DNA of 21,807 nucleotides from an uncultured Bacilli bacterium (lineage in GTDB: Bacteria; Bacillota_I; Bacilli_A; RF39; UBA660): positions 1 to 21,807 of the forward strand of contig CANQFX010000013.1 in NCBI GenBank assembly GCA_947600015.1, read 5' to 3'. Shown one piece after another: positions 7,472 to 15,056 of this stretch. The stretch's first letter is position 1. Each line of letters opens with the position of its first letter. The notes below the pieces were generated by a model. The model was not told where the DNA came from, did no database searches, and saw nothing but the letters and a program-made list of their open reading frames with translations. Both the position numbers and the translations under genes were made by a program.

Positions 7472-7807
7472 TTAAGACTTTTTTTCTTTATTACGTTTTT
7501 TTATATAGTGATATGGTTCTGCTACGTTAAGATAATCTAAAGGAACTTTCTTTTCCTCATCTACAATATCATAAGCCACAAGTAAATCTTCGAAATTAGA
7601 AATCAATTCATAGAACATTTCTTTTTCTTCTGGATGTTCTAAACGTCTTTCTCTAATTTCATTCATATCAAAAAAACGACAAATTTGATTACAGAAATGT
7701 ATTTCATTTTCTACTCTAAGATAGCGAATATTCCAATCGATTAAATTTTTAATAAACGTGTCCATCGCTAAATACTTGTTTTTTACTGCAATATTTCTTA
7801 CCTGCAT
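7472..7807 (-). CDS. Hypothetical protein, 111 residues
   Basis: Small, soluble, charged and mostly helical; the C-terminus is very basic (KKRNKEKKS). No motif that I recognise. It begins 21 bases after the original end of the ABC-F gene with a GGAAGGGG ribosome binding site, so it was and probably still is the second gene of that transcript. Two Cys close together (FCNQIC, about residues 38-43) are the only notable residues. Function unknown. Confidence 0.65.
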   Translation of the reverse strand: MQVRNIAVKNKYLAMDTFIKNLIDWNIRYLRVENEIHFCNQICRFFDMNEIRERRLEHPEEKEMFYELISNFEDLLVAYDIVDEEKKVPLDYLNVAEPYHYIKKRNKEKKS

Positions 7808-7827
7808 TTTGAATCCCCTTCCTTTAT

Positions 7828-9408
7828 TTATTGTCCAATATATTCCTCGTAAGGAATACTACGATCTATCATTTTTCCATCTTCTAATATTTCAATTACA
7901 CGATTACTCACTGTGCTATTTAATTCATAGTCTCTAGAAGTAAATAAGATTTCTCCCTGGAAATTACAAAGTCCTTTATTTAATGAGGTGATGCTTTCCA
8001 AGTCTAAGTGATTGGTAGGCTCATCTAAAATTAGAAAATTTGGTTCTTCTTACATAATCTTTGATAACATACAGCGAGCCTTTTCTCCTCCTGATAATAC
8101 ATTGACTTTTTTAAAAACGTCATCTCCAGAAAATAACATTCTTCCTAAAAAACCACGAAGAATGGTTTCATCTTTAATATCATAAAAAGAGCCAATCCAT
8201 TCCATAATATTTTTATCCGTATCAAAATAGGTATTATTATCTTGAGGCAAATAACCATAACGGATTGTTTTTCCCCATTCAATCGTTCCTTTATCATATT
8301 TTTCTTTTCCACTTAAGATATTAAAAAGAATTGTTTTTACCATATCATCTTGCGCTAAAAAAGTAACTTTATCTCCTTTTAAAATAGTAAATGATACTTT
8401 ATCTAATATTTTTTTACCATCAATAATTTTTGTTAAGTTCTCTACTTTTAAAATTTCTTTTCCTGCTGGTTTTTCGATTTTAAAATCAATATAAGGATAT
8501 TTTCTTGAAGATGGAATAATTTCATCTAATTGAATTTTTTCTAACATTTTCTTTCTAGAAGTTGCTTGTTTTGATTTCGATGCATTGGCACTAAATCGTG
8601 CGATAAATGATTGTAACTCTTTGATTTTTTCTTCTTTTTTCTTATTTGACTCTCTCATTTGTCTTTGTAAAAGTTCACTAGATTCATACCAAAAGTCATA
8701 ATTTCCAACATAAATTTTAATCTTACCATAATCAATATCCGCAATATGTGTACATACTTTATTTAAAAAGTGACGATCATGAGATACGATAATTACGGTA
8801 TTATTAAAATTAATTAAAAATTCTTCTAACCAACGAATGGCTTCTAAATCTAAACTATTGGTTGGTTCGTCTAAAAGCAGGATATCTGGATTTCCAAATA
8901 AGGCTTGCGCAAGCAATACTTTTACTCGCATTTTTACAGGAAGTTCTTCCATTAACATCATATGATATTCCACAGGAATACCTAAATTATTTAATAGTTG
9001 TGCGGCATCGCTTTCTGCATTCCATCCATCTAACTCCATAAACTCTGCTTCTAGGTTTGCAAGTTTCATGCCATCTTCCTCACTAAATTCTGTTTGCTCA
9101 TACATCTGATTTTTTTCTTCCATAATTTGATATAGTTTTTCATTTCCCATAATTACTACATCTATTACCCTATTTTTTTCATATTGATAGTGATCTTGTC
9201 TTAAAAAGGATAATCTCTCGTCCTTACTACGAATCACTTCTCCTGTGGTTGTTTCAATTTCTCCACTTAATAACTTTAAAAAAGTAGATTTTCCACTTCC
9301 ATTTGCACCAATTAATCCATAACAATTTCCACTAGTAAATTTAAGATTCACATCATCAAATAATGTACGTTTCCCAAATTTTAAACTAACATTATTTACT
9401 TGTATCAT
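7828..9408 (-). pseudogene. YkpA-like ABC-F ATPase interrupted by an in-frame TAA
   Basis: Read through, the gene is 526 codons, the usual length of YkpA/YbiT-type ABC-F proteins. ATP domain 1 has Walker A GANGSGKST (34-42) and Walker B ILLLDEPTNSLDL; the inter-domain linker RFSANASKSKQATSRKK matches YkpA closely; domain 2 has signature LSGGEKARCMLSK (438-450). Directly after SKIM an ochre codon (8050-8052) stops translation at 452 residues. The remaining 73 codons continue in the same frame (EEPNFLILDEPTNHLDLESI...) to a natural stop at 7828, so only one base (TTA to TAA at a usual Leu) is needed to explain it. Other changes: domain 1 signature reads LPVKMR instead of SGGE-like, TNHLD is TNSLD, and the domain 2 H-switch is SRDY rather than SHDH. 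ABC-F proteins of this group act on the ribosome E site. Promoter and GAGGTG site are intact. Confidence 0.85.
8050..8052 (-). other. Premature stop codon (TAA) in the ABC-F gene
   Basis: Frame-preserving nonsense codon between the domain 2 signature and Walker B. No frameshift or second stop follows up to the natural end, which indicates a very recent event, a sequencing error, or recoding. Confidence 0.8.
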
Positions 9409-9430
9409 AAAACCACCTCAAAGCCTCTTT

Positions 9431-9459
9431 ATTTTACTACAACCAAAGAGAAATTTCAA
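9431..9459 (-). promoter_or_regulatory. Promoter of the ABC-F gene
   Basis: On the minus strand TTGAAA (9454-9459), 17-base spacer, TAAAAT (9431-9436). The -35 overlaps the stop region of the upstream metalloprotease gene, so the ABC-F gene can be transcribed apart from the kinase-like operon. Confidence 0.6.
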
Positions 9460-10436
9460 TCATTTTTCATCTTAATGATTTTTTTCTTTTGATATTGTGA
9501 TGTCACCTGATTTTCTTTTATCATATCCGTTGCATCTTTCTTGGAAATTTTTTTATTATAAAGAGCAAAAATTAATGAATAGATCTTATCTTCACAAATA
9601 ATATTACGAAATTTACGTTCTTGTTCTACTGATGGATTTTTGCTCAATAGCCAATTATAAAGAGTAAACTCTATTTTAGCATATTTTAATATACTGGTAG
9701 GATTAAGGGGAAGCCCTGAATAATGCATTGCACTATCCATTTCTAAAATTAGATGAATAACATCATCAAAAGAAGCATAATCTTCTAATTTTTCAATAGT
9801 GGTAAACAAATCATGAGAAAAATACAGATGTTCTAATTCTTTGGCATCAGGGAATAACAATTCTATGAGTTTCATGTTTCTTACCATAGTACAATAAGTG
9901 GATGGTCTTCCATCTTGAAACTTCCTTGCCGTTAATAATTCAGTATATCCTTCATTCATTGCGCTTCCTATACATGTTGTAGTATTGGCTTGCTTAAAAC
10001 CCATATATCCAAATTCTTGTTTTTTGTCCCATTCAGAAGAAGAAAGATGAAATGCTTCGTGAGGTAAGGTGTTTTCCTTTGCTATATTTAAAACATTACG
10101 ATGAACATCATAACTTCCTAAACATCCCCATAAAATAGAAGCTTTCTTTCTTGTAATGGTTACATCTTTGAAATTTCTCACAAAATTTGCTAAATCCTGT
10201 GGTTCTACCATTGCCGAAAGAACACGGTAAAATGAAAGTAGTTCTTCTTTTCCTTGAAAGTCGCTTATCGTAGGAAGAACATCCAACTTAGAAATAGGAC
10301 TTTTACGGATAAATTTATGGGGCTGTGTTAATTGAGCTAATCTACATTCATCTGCTAAAATAGTTTTTATTGTACCTGCAGTATAAGTACCACCTAACAA
10401 AAACAAAATAGTATAAATCACCTCATTTATATCCAT
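9456..10436 (-). CDS. HEXXH zinc-metalloprotease-like protein
   Basis: 326 residues. An N-terminal hydrophobic stretch (about 5-28) may be a membrane anchor. The zinc motif HEAFH lies at 126-130, and NEGYTELLT (161-169) downstream supplies a candidate third ligand, Glu162, in the manner of gluzincins. The spacing and the NEGYTELL string recur in the protein at 13830-15017. The C-terminal half is helical. It is the last gene of a four-gene overlapping operon: its start overlaps the preceding kinase-like gene by 10 bases and is served by an AAAGGGG site. Likely a peptidase whose activity is tied to the kinase-like proteins; substrate unknown. Only zinc-site residues support the enzyme call. Confidence 0.7.
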   Translation of the reverse strand: MDINEVIYTILFLLGGTYTAGTIKTILADECRLAQLTQPHKFIRKSPISKLDVLPTISDFQGKEELLSFYRVLSAMVEPQDLANFVRNFKDVTITRKKASILWGCLGSYDVHRNVLNIAKENTLPHEAFHLSSSEWDKKQEFGYMGFKQANTTTCIGSAMNEGYTELLTARKFQDGRPSTYCTMVRNMKLIELLFPDAKELEHLYFSHDLFTTIEKLEDYASFDDVIHLILEMDSAMHYSGLPLNPTSILKYAKIEFTLYNWLLSKNPSVEQERKFRNIICEDKIYSLIFALYNKKISKKDATDMIKENQVTSQYQKKKIIKMKND

Positions 10437-11128
10437 GATGATTTCCCCTTTCTCTTGATATATTCTCTAAGAGATTCTTGGTGCATCTGTTTTTCAATAT
10501 AATCCCAAACACTATTCCCTTTGGCAAGAAACGAAAGTATTTCTTTTCTTACTAAATTTGCTTTTTGCATTGTATACTCTTCTTTGATTAATTTGCATAA
10601 AATTTGATTATAAAAGAACTCATTTACCTGATCAAAATTATAAGAAAATGTTAAATTTTCATCTAACTGTGTTTCTTCTTTCGTGTTAAAACGTCCAAAA
10701 TCAATGGGATAAATTCCATCATGAAATGATGTATTATCAAATGAAAGATCATTCACAGAAACACAGTAATCACTAAGAAGAAGTGCATCTTTATGTAAAA
10801 GCAATAGTTCTTCTAATAATTTTTCTTTCGAAAACTCTAATAAGTTTTCCTTTCCTAGGTTTTCTATATAGGGAGCAACGGTACCACAACATTCTCTTCT
10901 TTTATTTAAAATTGCACTCTCAGGAAGAATTATTCTTTTTGTTTTAATTCTTCGTAATATATCTACTTTTTCTTTGGTCATTTTTTCCTGAGTATAGGGT
11001 TGATAAAGTTTATATGCTTTTCCTTTTACTAAATACACTTTTGAATTTATCGTTTCCCCAATACAAGGAGAAAATTTCATATGATAAGGATTTAATCTTT
11101 CCTTTTTTCCATTAACAAAAAATATCAT
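10427..11128 (-). CDS. Minimal protein-kinase-like protein, copy 1 (DFG kept)
   Basis: 233 residues, soluble. It follows the order of a eukaryotic-like kinase but is much smaller: a short loop GETINSKVYLVKGKAYKLY with Lys40 at the VAIK position, a hinge-like GTVAPYIE, then a catalytic-loop-like VSVNDLSFDN (Asp127, Asn132) and PIDFG (Asp143-Gly145) as metal-binding motif. The segment KTKRIILPE (62-70) is shared with the two following paralogues (KTARITLPQ, PTSRILLPK). Of the three copies it is the one with all kinase residues in place. It overlaps the previous gene by four bases (ATGA) and the metalloprotease by ten. I infer a phosphotransferase or ATP-binding scaffold; the substrate is unknown. 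Confidence 0.6.
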   Translation of the reverse strand: MIFFVNGKKERLNPYHMKFSPCIGETINSKVYLVKGKAYKLYQPYTQEKMTKEKVDILRRIKTKRIILPESAILNKRRECCGTVAPYIENLGKENLLEFSKEKLLEELLLLHKDALLLSDYCVSVNDLSFDNTSFHDGIYPIDFGRFNTKEETQLDENLTFSYNFDQVNEFFYNQILCKLIKEEYTMQKANLVRKEILSFLAKGNSVWDYIEKQMHQESLREYIKRKGKSSWI

Positions 11129-11796
11129 AATTTACAAATCCTTTTCACATAAGTTTTTACCGTTTCCTCTGCACTTGCTTCTTGTTGTATTACTTGTCCT
11201 ATGTTCCCTTGTGCAGTTTTAAAATGAGCCTTTAATCTTTCTTGTTCTTTCTTCGTCATAGAAAGATTTGGTATTAATACATCGTACAAAAGAAAATGAT
11301 CAATGATATATTTATTTTCCTCTTTTATCTTTTTTGGCTCATAAGATACAAAGTGATAGGAACCAGGATCAACTAAATGAATTTCTCCATTATAAATATA
11401 ATTCCACCAACTTACATCTTCTAACTTTACTTGATTTTGAGATAAAATAGCAACGTCATGATTTATTTGTTCTAATTCTTTGTTCCATGTTTTCATTTTC
11501 ATTTTTGAAATAAGTTTTTTTGAATAATTCATAAAAAAAGGTTCTGCATAACCAATATAGTCTTTTTTTTCATCATAAAGTAACATTTGAGGAAGTGTAA
11601 TTCTTGCGGTTTTTATGTTCATCAATCTTTTGGCTTCCTCTTCGCTTAATCCTAATTGACGTTGTTTATTATGATAAATTTTTAATGCAAAATCTTGATA
11701 TCGATAAATCGTTCCTTCGGTACCCTCACTATGATATAGATAATCTAGTTGCTCTTGGGTAAAAGAAACCATTTTATCTCCCATATATATTTTCAT
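11125..11796 (-). CDS. Minimal protein-kinase-like protein, copy 2
   Basis: 223 residues, soluble. Lys39 lies in YQDFALKIYH after a Gly-rich GTEGTIYRY; KTARITLPQ (62-70) is the shared family segment; IGYAEPFF resembles the hinge; KLEDVSWWNYIY gives Asp127 and Asn132; HLVDPGSYHF gives Asp143, with DPG in place of DFG. The C-terminal 70 residues are helical. The start ATG has AAAGGGGG six bases upstream, which favours residue 1 over the internal Met5 and Met9. Middle gene of the tandem trio. Catalytic residues are largely kept, so it may be active, but DPG makes that uncertain. Confidence 0.6.
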   Translation of the reverse strand: MKIYMGDKMVSFTQEQLDYLYHSEGTEGTIYRYQDFALKIYHNKQRQLGLSEEEAKRLMNIKTARITLPQMLLYDEKKDYIGYAEPFFMNYSKKLISKMKMKTWNKELEQINHDVAILSQNQVKLEDVSWWNYIYNGEIHLVDPGSYHFVSYEPKKIKEENKYIIDHFLLYDVLIPNLSMTKKEQERLKAHFKTAQGNIGQVIQQEASAEETVKTYVKRICKL

Positions 11797-11819
11797 AAAT
11801 CCCCCTTTTATTATTTTTT

Positions 11820-12494
11820 TTACATCCGTTTTACAAATTGTTTGATATTTTCTTTTCCTTCTAATAAATCAGAAAAGAAATCGCTGCTTTTTTCTTGATC
11901 ATCTTTAATTTTTAATAGTTCTCGTATTTGCATTACTTCCGCATTAGAAAAATCTCCTCGTTTCATATCAGAAACAATAAGTTCAGACAATAATAAGTGT
12001 AATTGAAATTGATTTAATTGATTTAAATAATCTATATCTTCTACATCTAATAAACTAAATTTTCTAGGATCTGTAAGATACAAAGAGCCATTATATATGC
12101 TATTTTTGGGAGATACTCCATCTAATAACACATGATGAGAACTCAATTGATCAATATCTTCTTCTAATAATTTGATATTATGAATTAAATTATTACTTGG
12201 TTGCATTATCATTTTACGATTAGGACCATATTTATTCACTAAGTTTAGAGAATACCCACAAAATTCTCCCTGTACATATAATAATTTTTTAGGAAGCAAA
12301 ATACGAGAAGTTGGTATTTCTTTTAACTGTTGTGCTGTTTCGTTATCAAAAAAATGGTCTTTTTCTGTTTTTGGGGAAAAAACTTTAATTACCGTTCTTC
12401 CCAATTTATATGTTTTTCCTAATCCATAGTTTGGCATATGAACGATCATTCTTCTAGATAATTGAATATTTTTATTCTCTAGTTGATATCTCAT
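11820..12494 (-). CDS. Minimal protein-kinase-like protein, copy 3 (probable pseudokinase)
   Basis: 224 residues, soluble, first gene of the operon. GLGKTYKLGRTVIKVFS gives a Gly-rich loop and Lys37; PTSRILLPK is the shared family segment; FCGYSLNLVN matches the hinge; LLDGVSPKNSIYNG aligns with the catalytic loop but has Gly126 where the other copies have Asp, leaving only Asn131; YLTDPRKF replaces DFG with DPR. It therefore probably binds nucleotide weakly or not at all, and may act as a regulator of its two relatives. AAGGAGGGG precedes the ATG and a perfect promoter lies 25 bases further up. Confidence 0.6.
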   Translation of the reverse strand: MRYQLENKNIQLSRRMIVHMPNYGLGKTYKLGRTVIKVFSPKTEKDHFFDNETAQQLKEIPTSRILLPKKLLYVQGEFCGYSLNLVNKYGPNRKMIMQPSNNLIHNIKLLEEDIDQLSSHHVLLDGVSPKNSIYNGSLYLTDPRKFSLLDVEDIDYLNQLNQFQLHLLLSELIVSDMKRGDFSNAEVMQIRELLKIKDDQEKSSDFFSDLLEGKENIKQFVKRM

Positions 12495-12517
12495 TCTATC
12501 CCCTCCTTGATTTGCTT

Positions 12518-12546
12518 ATTATATCATAGAATATAGCATTTGTCAA
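12518..12546 (-). promoter_or_regulatory. Consensus promoter of the kinase-like/metalloprotease operon
   Basis: On the minus strand TTGACA (12541-12546), a 17-base spacer and TATAAT (12518-12523), all at consensus. The -35 begins five bases after the stop codon of the membrane protein gene upstream. Confidence 0.85.
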
Positions 12547-12550
12547 AAAA

Positions 12551-13153
12551 TTATCCCTTATAAAAAAAGGAAACTACACGTGCAAATTCATATAAAATAA
12601 TGTCACTTTTATTAATTGCAAAACTTTTTCCTATTGCTTTTCCACCAATGGTTAGTGAGGCAACAATTGCGGCCACAATCAGTCCTGTAAATAAAACATC
12701 AAAATGGAATTTTGCTACTAAAATTGTCGCAATGGTAGAAGCTGCTGCTCCAGAAACAATACCACAAATATCACCAATGACATCACAACAGAAACTTGAT
12801 ACTTTGTCAGCATTTTTTTTAAATTTAACTGCAATATTCGCTCCTCTTACTTTCCTAGAATTCATAGAATGGAATACTTTTTCATTCGCTGAGGTCACTG
12901 CCACACCAATGATGTCAAAAAATACACCTACAAATACAAAAATAAGCGTTAAAAGAATTCCTAGTAAAAGGGATAAATTAGGAATTGCTACTTCCGAAAC
13001 AAAGGAAAGACAAAAGGAAATGATAAAAGCAAGGATGACAATGCTGCGAATCCAACGAATATTTACTTGTTCTTTTTTTATTTTTTCTTTTTTCTTTGTT
13101 TGTATTACTAAATTTTGAAATTCTTCTTTTTCAATTTTTTTCTTTAAATTCAT
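12551..13153 (-). CDS. oapA: OapA-like four-helix membrane protein, partner of OLE RNA
   Basis: 200 residues from ATG 13153, which has GAGG eight bases upstream. A longer frame to 13360 exists but its extra 69 residues lie inside the structured RNA and look like random translation. The N-terminal 33 residues are strongly basic and charged. Membrane segments lie at about 35-53, 60-87, 128-148 and 155-178. Between helices 2 and 3 is the most conserved part, FFDIIGVAVTSANEKVFHSM followed by a basic segment and ADKVSSFCCDVIGDICGIVSG. This family is sometimes labelled a Mg2+/Co2+ CorB-like transporter; I recall it as the OLE-associated protein that brings OLE RNA to the membrane. The position directly after the RNA supports that. 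Basic residues at the N-terminus and loop are plausible RNA contacts. Confidence 0.75.
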   Translation of the reverse strand: MNLKKKIEKEEFQNLVIQTKKKEKIKKEQVNIRWIRSIVILAFIISFCLSFVSEVAIPNLSLLLGILLTLIFVFVGVFFDIIGVAVTSANEKVFHSMNSRKVRGANIAVKFKKNADKVSSFCCDVIGDICGIVSGAAASTIATILVAKFHFDVLFTGLIVAAIVASLTIGGKAIGKSFAINKSDIILYEFARVVSFFYKG

Positions 13154-13177
13154 CTTTTTTTCCTCTTTTTCATCTTC

Positions 13178-13204
13178 AAAAAAAAATAGTATTGAAATAC
13201 TATT
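13178..13204 (-). terminator. Intrinsic terminator at the 3' end of the large RNA
   Basis: On the minus strand AATAGTATT (13196-13204) is followed by a tight turn, AATACTATT (13185-13193) and nine T (13178-13186). The oapA ribosome binding site lies within 20 bases, so read-through would be needed to transcribe oapA from the RNA promoter. Confidence 0.7.
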
Positions 13205-13798
13205 ATATAAATCAATGGCCTTAATATAGTAAACTTTGAACCTTAGGTCAAGTAGGATTTCCCTAATTTCTACACATCCGTTACCAGAAATGCGGTTCCC
13301 CTTTAAAGAAATCAATATGACGTCACCGTTCATATGACTTGATTGCCACTTAGTGTCCACTGCAATCCTATATTAAATAGCACTCTAGGAGATTTCCTCA
13401 CCAATTTCTTTATTATTAATTCTTTTTTGCAAGAATAATTTCAAAATGCAATACTTATTAGAGTCGGCCACCTTAATAAGCAAGATCATTTATCCCAATA
13501 TTCCCACTCAAGACAGGCTACGCTGCACATAGCTTTCACCACAATACAGGTTTTATCCTATTTCGTAATAAGTCCATCAGTAGATGTACGTATAGGCTTA
13601 CCACAAGAATAGGTCTCCACGAATAATGGGTCGGTTGCCGTATGCCATTACGATCGCCCATTACCCTCATCTCCAGCATCCACCCCAAACTGGGCGTAAG
13701 AAGCAGACACCAAAGGTTTCACAGATATGCCCTATAACGGTTTTTTAATCCCGTCTTCCTAATAAAGTAATTGACTAGAATAATGTGCCATTACTTAT
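13178..13798 (-). ncRNA. ole: Large structured non-coding RNA, probable OLE RNA
   Basis: About 620 bases with own consensus promoter and terminator, no credible reading frame, and visibly more G and C than all flanking genes. Nested inverted repeats (plus-strand coordinates) include 13790-13796 with 13765-13771; 13657-13663 with 13624-13630 (seven pairs, TAATGGG/CCCATTA); 13608-13613 with 13557-13562 enclosing TAAG/CTTA pairs and a CATC-loop-GATG hairpin (13575-13578, 13583-13586); and 13474-13480 with 13454-13460 (CTTATTA/TAATAAG around a GGTGGCCGAC loop). Established knowledge: OLE RNA is about 600 bases, occurs in anaerobic and extremophilic Bacillota, and lies directly upstream of the gene for membrane protein OapA. 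Size, position and partner all fit. I could not compare it with the OLE covariance model. Alternatives such as ROOL or GOLLD lack this protein neighbour. Confidence 0.75.
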
Positions 13799-13804
13799 GC
13801 TGTT

Positions 13805-13833
13805 ATTATATCATATGAATTTTTTTTTGTCAA
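13805..13833 (-). promoter_or_regulatory. Consensus promoter of the large RNA
   Basis: On the minus strand TTGACA (13828-13833), 17 bases, TATAAT (13805-13810). Transcription is expected to start at about 13798. The -35 overlaps the stop codon of the upstream metalloprotease gene. A promoter at full consensus suggests a highly expressed RNA. Confidence 0.9.
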
Positions 13834-15017
13834 GTTGACACTTTTTTATTTTTTACAAATTGTTTTTGATTTTTATCCATTGATGTTGCCATACCCACCA
13901 CTATTCCAGGAGTGCCTATTTTTTGTTTTAATTCTTGATTAAAGTAAACTTTATTAGAAATCTCCCATATGTCAATATAATCATGTAAAAAATAATCATC
14001 TAAGTAATATACATAATAATTATAAAATTCAAAATTCTTCTTGATACATTTATCAAAGTAAACACTAACGTCTATAAAGTCATACCATATATCATGGTTT
14101 TTTTGTGGTGTATTAAAACGTTTATCCAAAAGATCATCTAATTTATCTATATTTTCTTTTGCCTCTTTTGTTGTTGAATTACTAAGTGTTGCTAATCTTT
14201 GATAAATTGGATTCATATTCCCTGTAGAAAACGATTCTAAAACCGTATTTTCTCCCACTACTTCACATAGCATCTTTGTTGCTAAGACTTCTCCAAAATA
14301 AGTACTAGGTTTATAATAAGTATCCTCAAAAAAGTATTCACATGTTAATAACTCTGTCATTCCTTCTTTTAAAAAACGTGGTAAATTTATGAGATGATCC
14401 ATACTTCCATAGATACAATGTGTTAATTCATGAAAGAATGTTGTTTTCTTTATATCTTCATCATAAATATTAATTTGATAGTCAAAAAAAAGATATTCTC
14501 CAAGAACTTCATTTTCTGTTCCTTTAGGACGATTCATATGTTTAATACAAAGTTCTTTTAAAGACTGATAGGCATTTTCTTTATTTAGATAAGGATTATC
14601 TTCAATAATTGGAATAATGCCATAACAATCTTCTTTTTCTTCTTTACTTAAATGCGAATTTTTTTGAATAGCGGAAAGTACTAAATAATCTTCATTTTCC
14701 TCTTCTGGAATAGAAATTCCTAATTCTTCTTCTAAGTCATCACAAATATCATCTACTTTATCCGCATCTATCACTACTTCACGATTAGAAAATACATTTT
14801 TATTTTCCTCATAATTTTTTATCAATAGAAAAATACTACACACGATACTAAAAAAAGAAAAACCTAAAAAAGAAGAAATTTGATACCAAGCAATTTTTTG
14901 ATTTCTTTCTTTTTCTTTTCTTCTTCTAATTTTTTCCCTTTTCTTTCGCTCTAAGGCTGCTTTTACCTTATCTTTTTCAATTTCTTCAATCAAAGAATTT
15001 ATTTCTTCTATATTCAT
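13830..15017 (-). CDS. Membrane-anchored HEXXH metalloprotease-like protein
   Basis: 395 residues. Residues 1-42 are a highly charged cytoplasmic helix, probably coiled coil, ending in a run of Arg and Lys. One membrane segment follows (about 45-67), and the rest is outside. HELTH (196-200) is a zinc motif in the context TFFHELTHCIYGS, and KEGMTELLT (217-225) brings a candidate third ligand, Glu218. This pairs with HEAFH/NEGYTELLT in the 9456-10436 protein, although the spacing differs (18 versus 32 residues from the last His). It follows the lysozyme-like gene with only a hairpin between them. An AGGGG site precedes the ATG. Possible role: envelope protein processing; the substrate is not known. 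Confidence 0.7.
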   Translation of the reverse strand: MNIEEINSLIEEIEKDKVKAALERKKREKIRRRKEKERNQKIAWYQISSFLGFSFFSIVCSIFLLIKNYEENKNVFSNREVVIDADKVDDICDDLEEELGISIPEEENEDYLVLSAIQKNSHLSKEEKEDCYGIIPIIEDNPYLNKENAYQSLKELCIKHMNRPKGTENEVLGEYLFFDYQINIYDEDIKKTTFFHELTHCIYGSMDHLINLPRFLKEGMTELLTCEYFFEDTYYKPSTYFGEVLATKMLCEVVGENTVLESFSTGNMNPIYQRLATLSNSTTKEAKENIDKLDDLLDKRFNTPQKNHDIWYDFIDVSVYFDKCIKKNFEFYNYYVYYLDDYFLHDYIDIWEISNKVYFNQELKQKIGTPGIVVGMATSMDKNQKQFVKNKKVST

Positions 15018-15036
15018 ACTACTACCCCTAAAATGA

Positions 15037-15056
15037 AAACTACCAAGTGGTAGTTT
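15037..15056 (-). terminator. Hairpin between the lysozyme-like and metalloprotease genes
   Basis: Eight-base perfect stem (15037-15044 with 15049-15056) with a four-base loop, overlapping the stop codon of the upstream gene. TCATTTT follows on the minus strand. The T-run is broken, so it may be a partial terminator that lowers expression of the second gene, or an mRNA-stabilising end. Confidence 0.55.

Noticed and set aside
12600..13118. Plus-strand open frame of 172 codons
   Set aside because: It lies exactly opposite the OapA coding region, has no ribosome binding site and reads as the complement of membrane segments.
13154..13360. Upstream extension of the OapA reading frame by 69 residues
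   Set aside because: The bases belong to the structured RNA and its terminator, the translated part has no family resemblance, and ATG 13153 has a well-placed ribosome binding site.
13440..13700. Reading the 13.2-13.8 kb region as a T-box or other small riboswitch
   Set aside because: It is far too long, has its own promoter and terminator before the gene, and I do not see the T-box core sequence in it.
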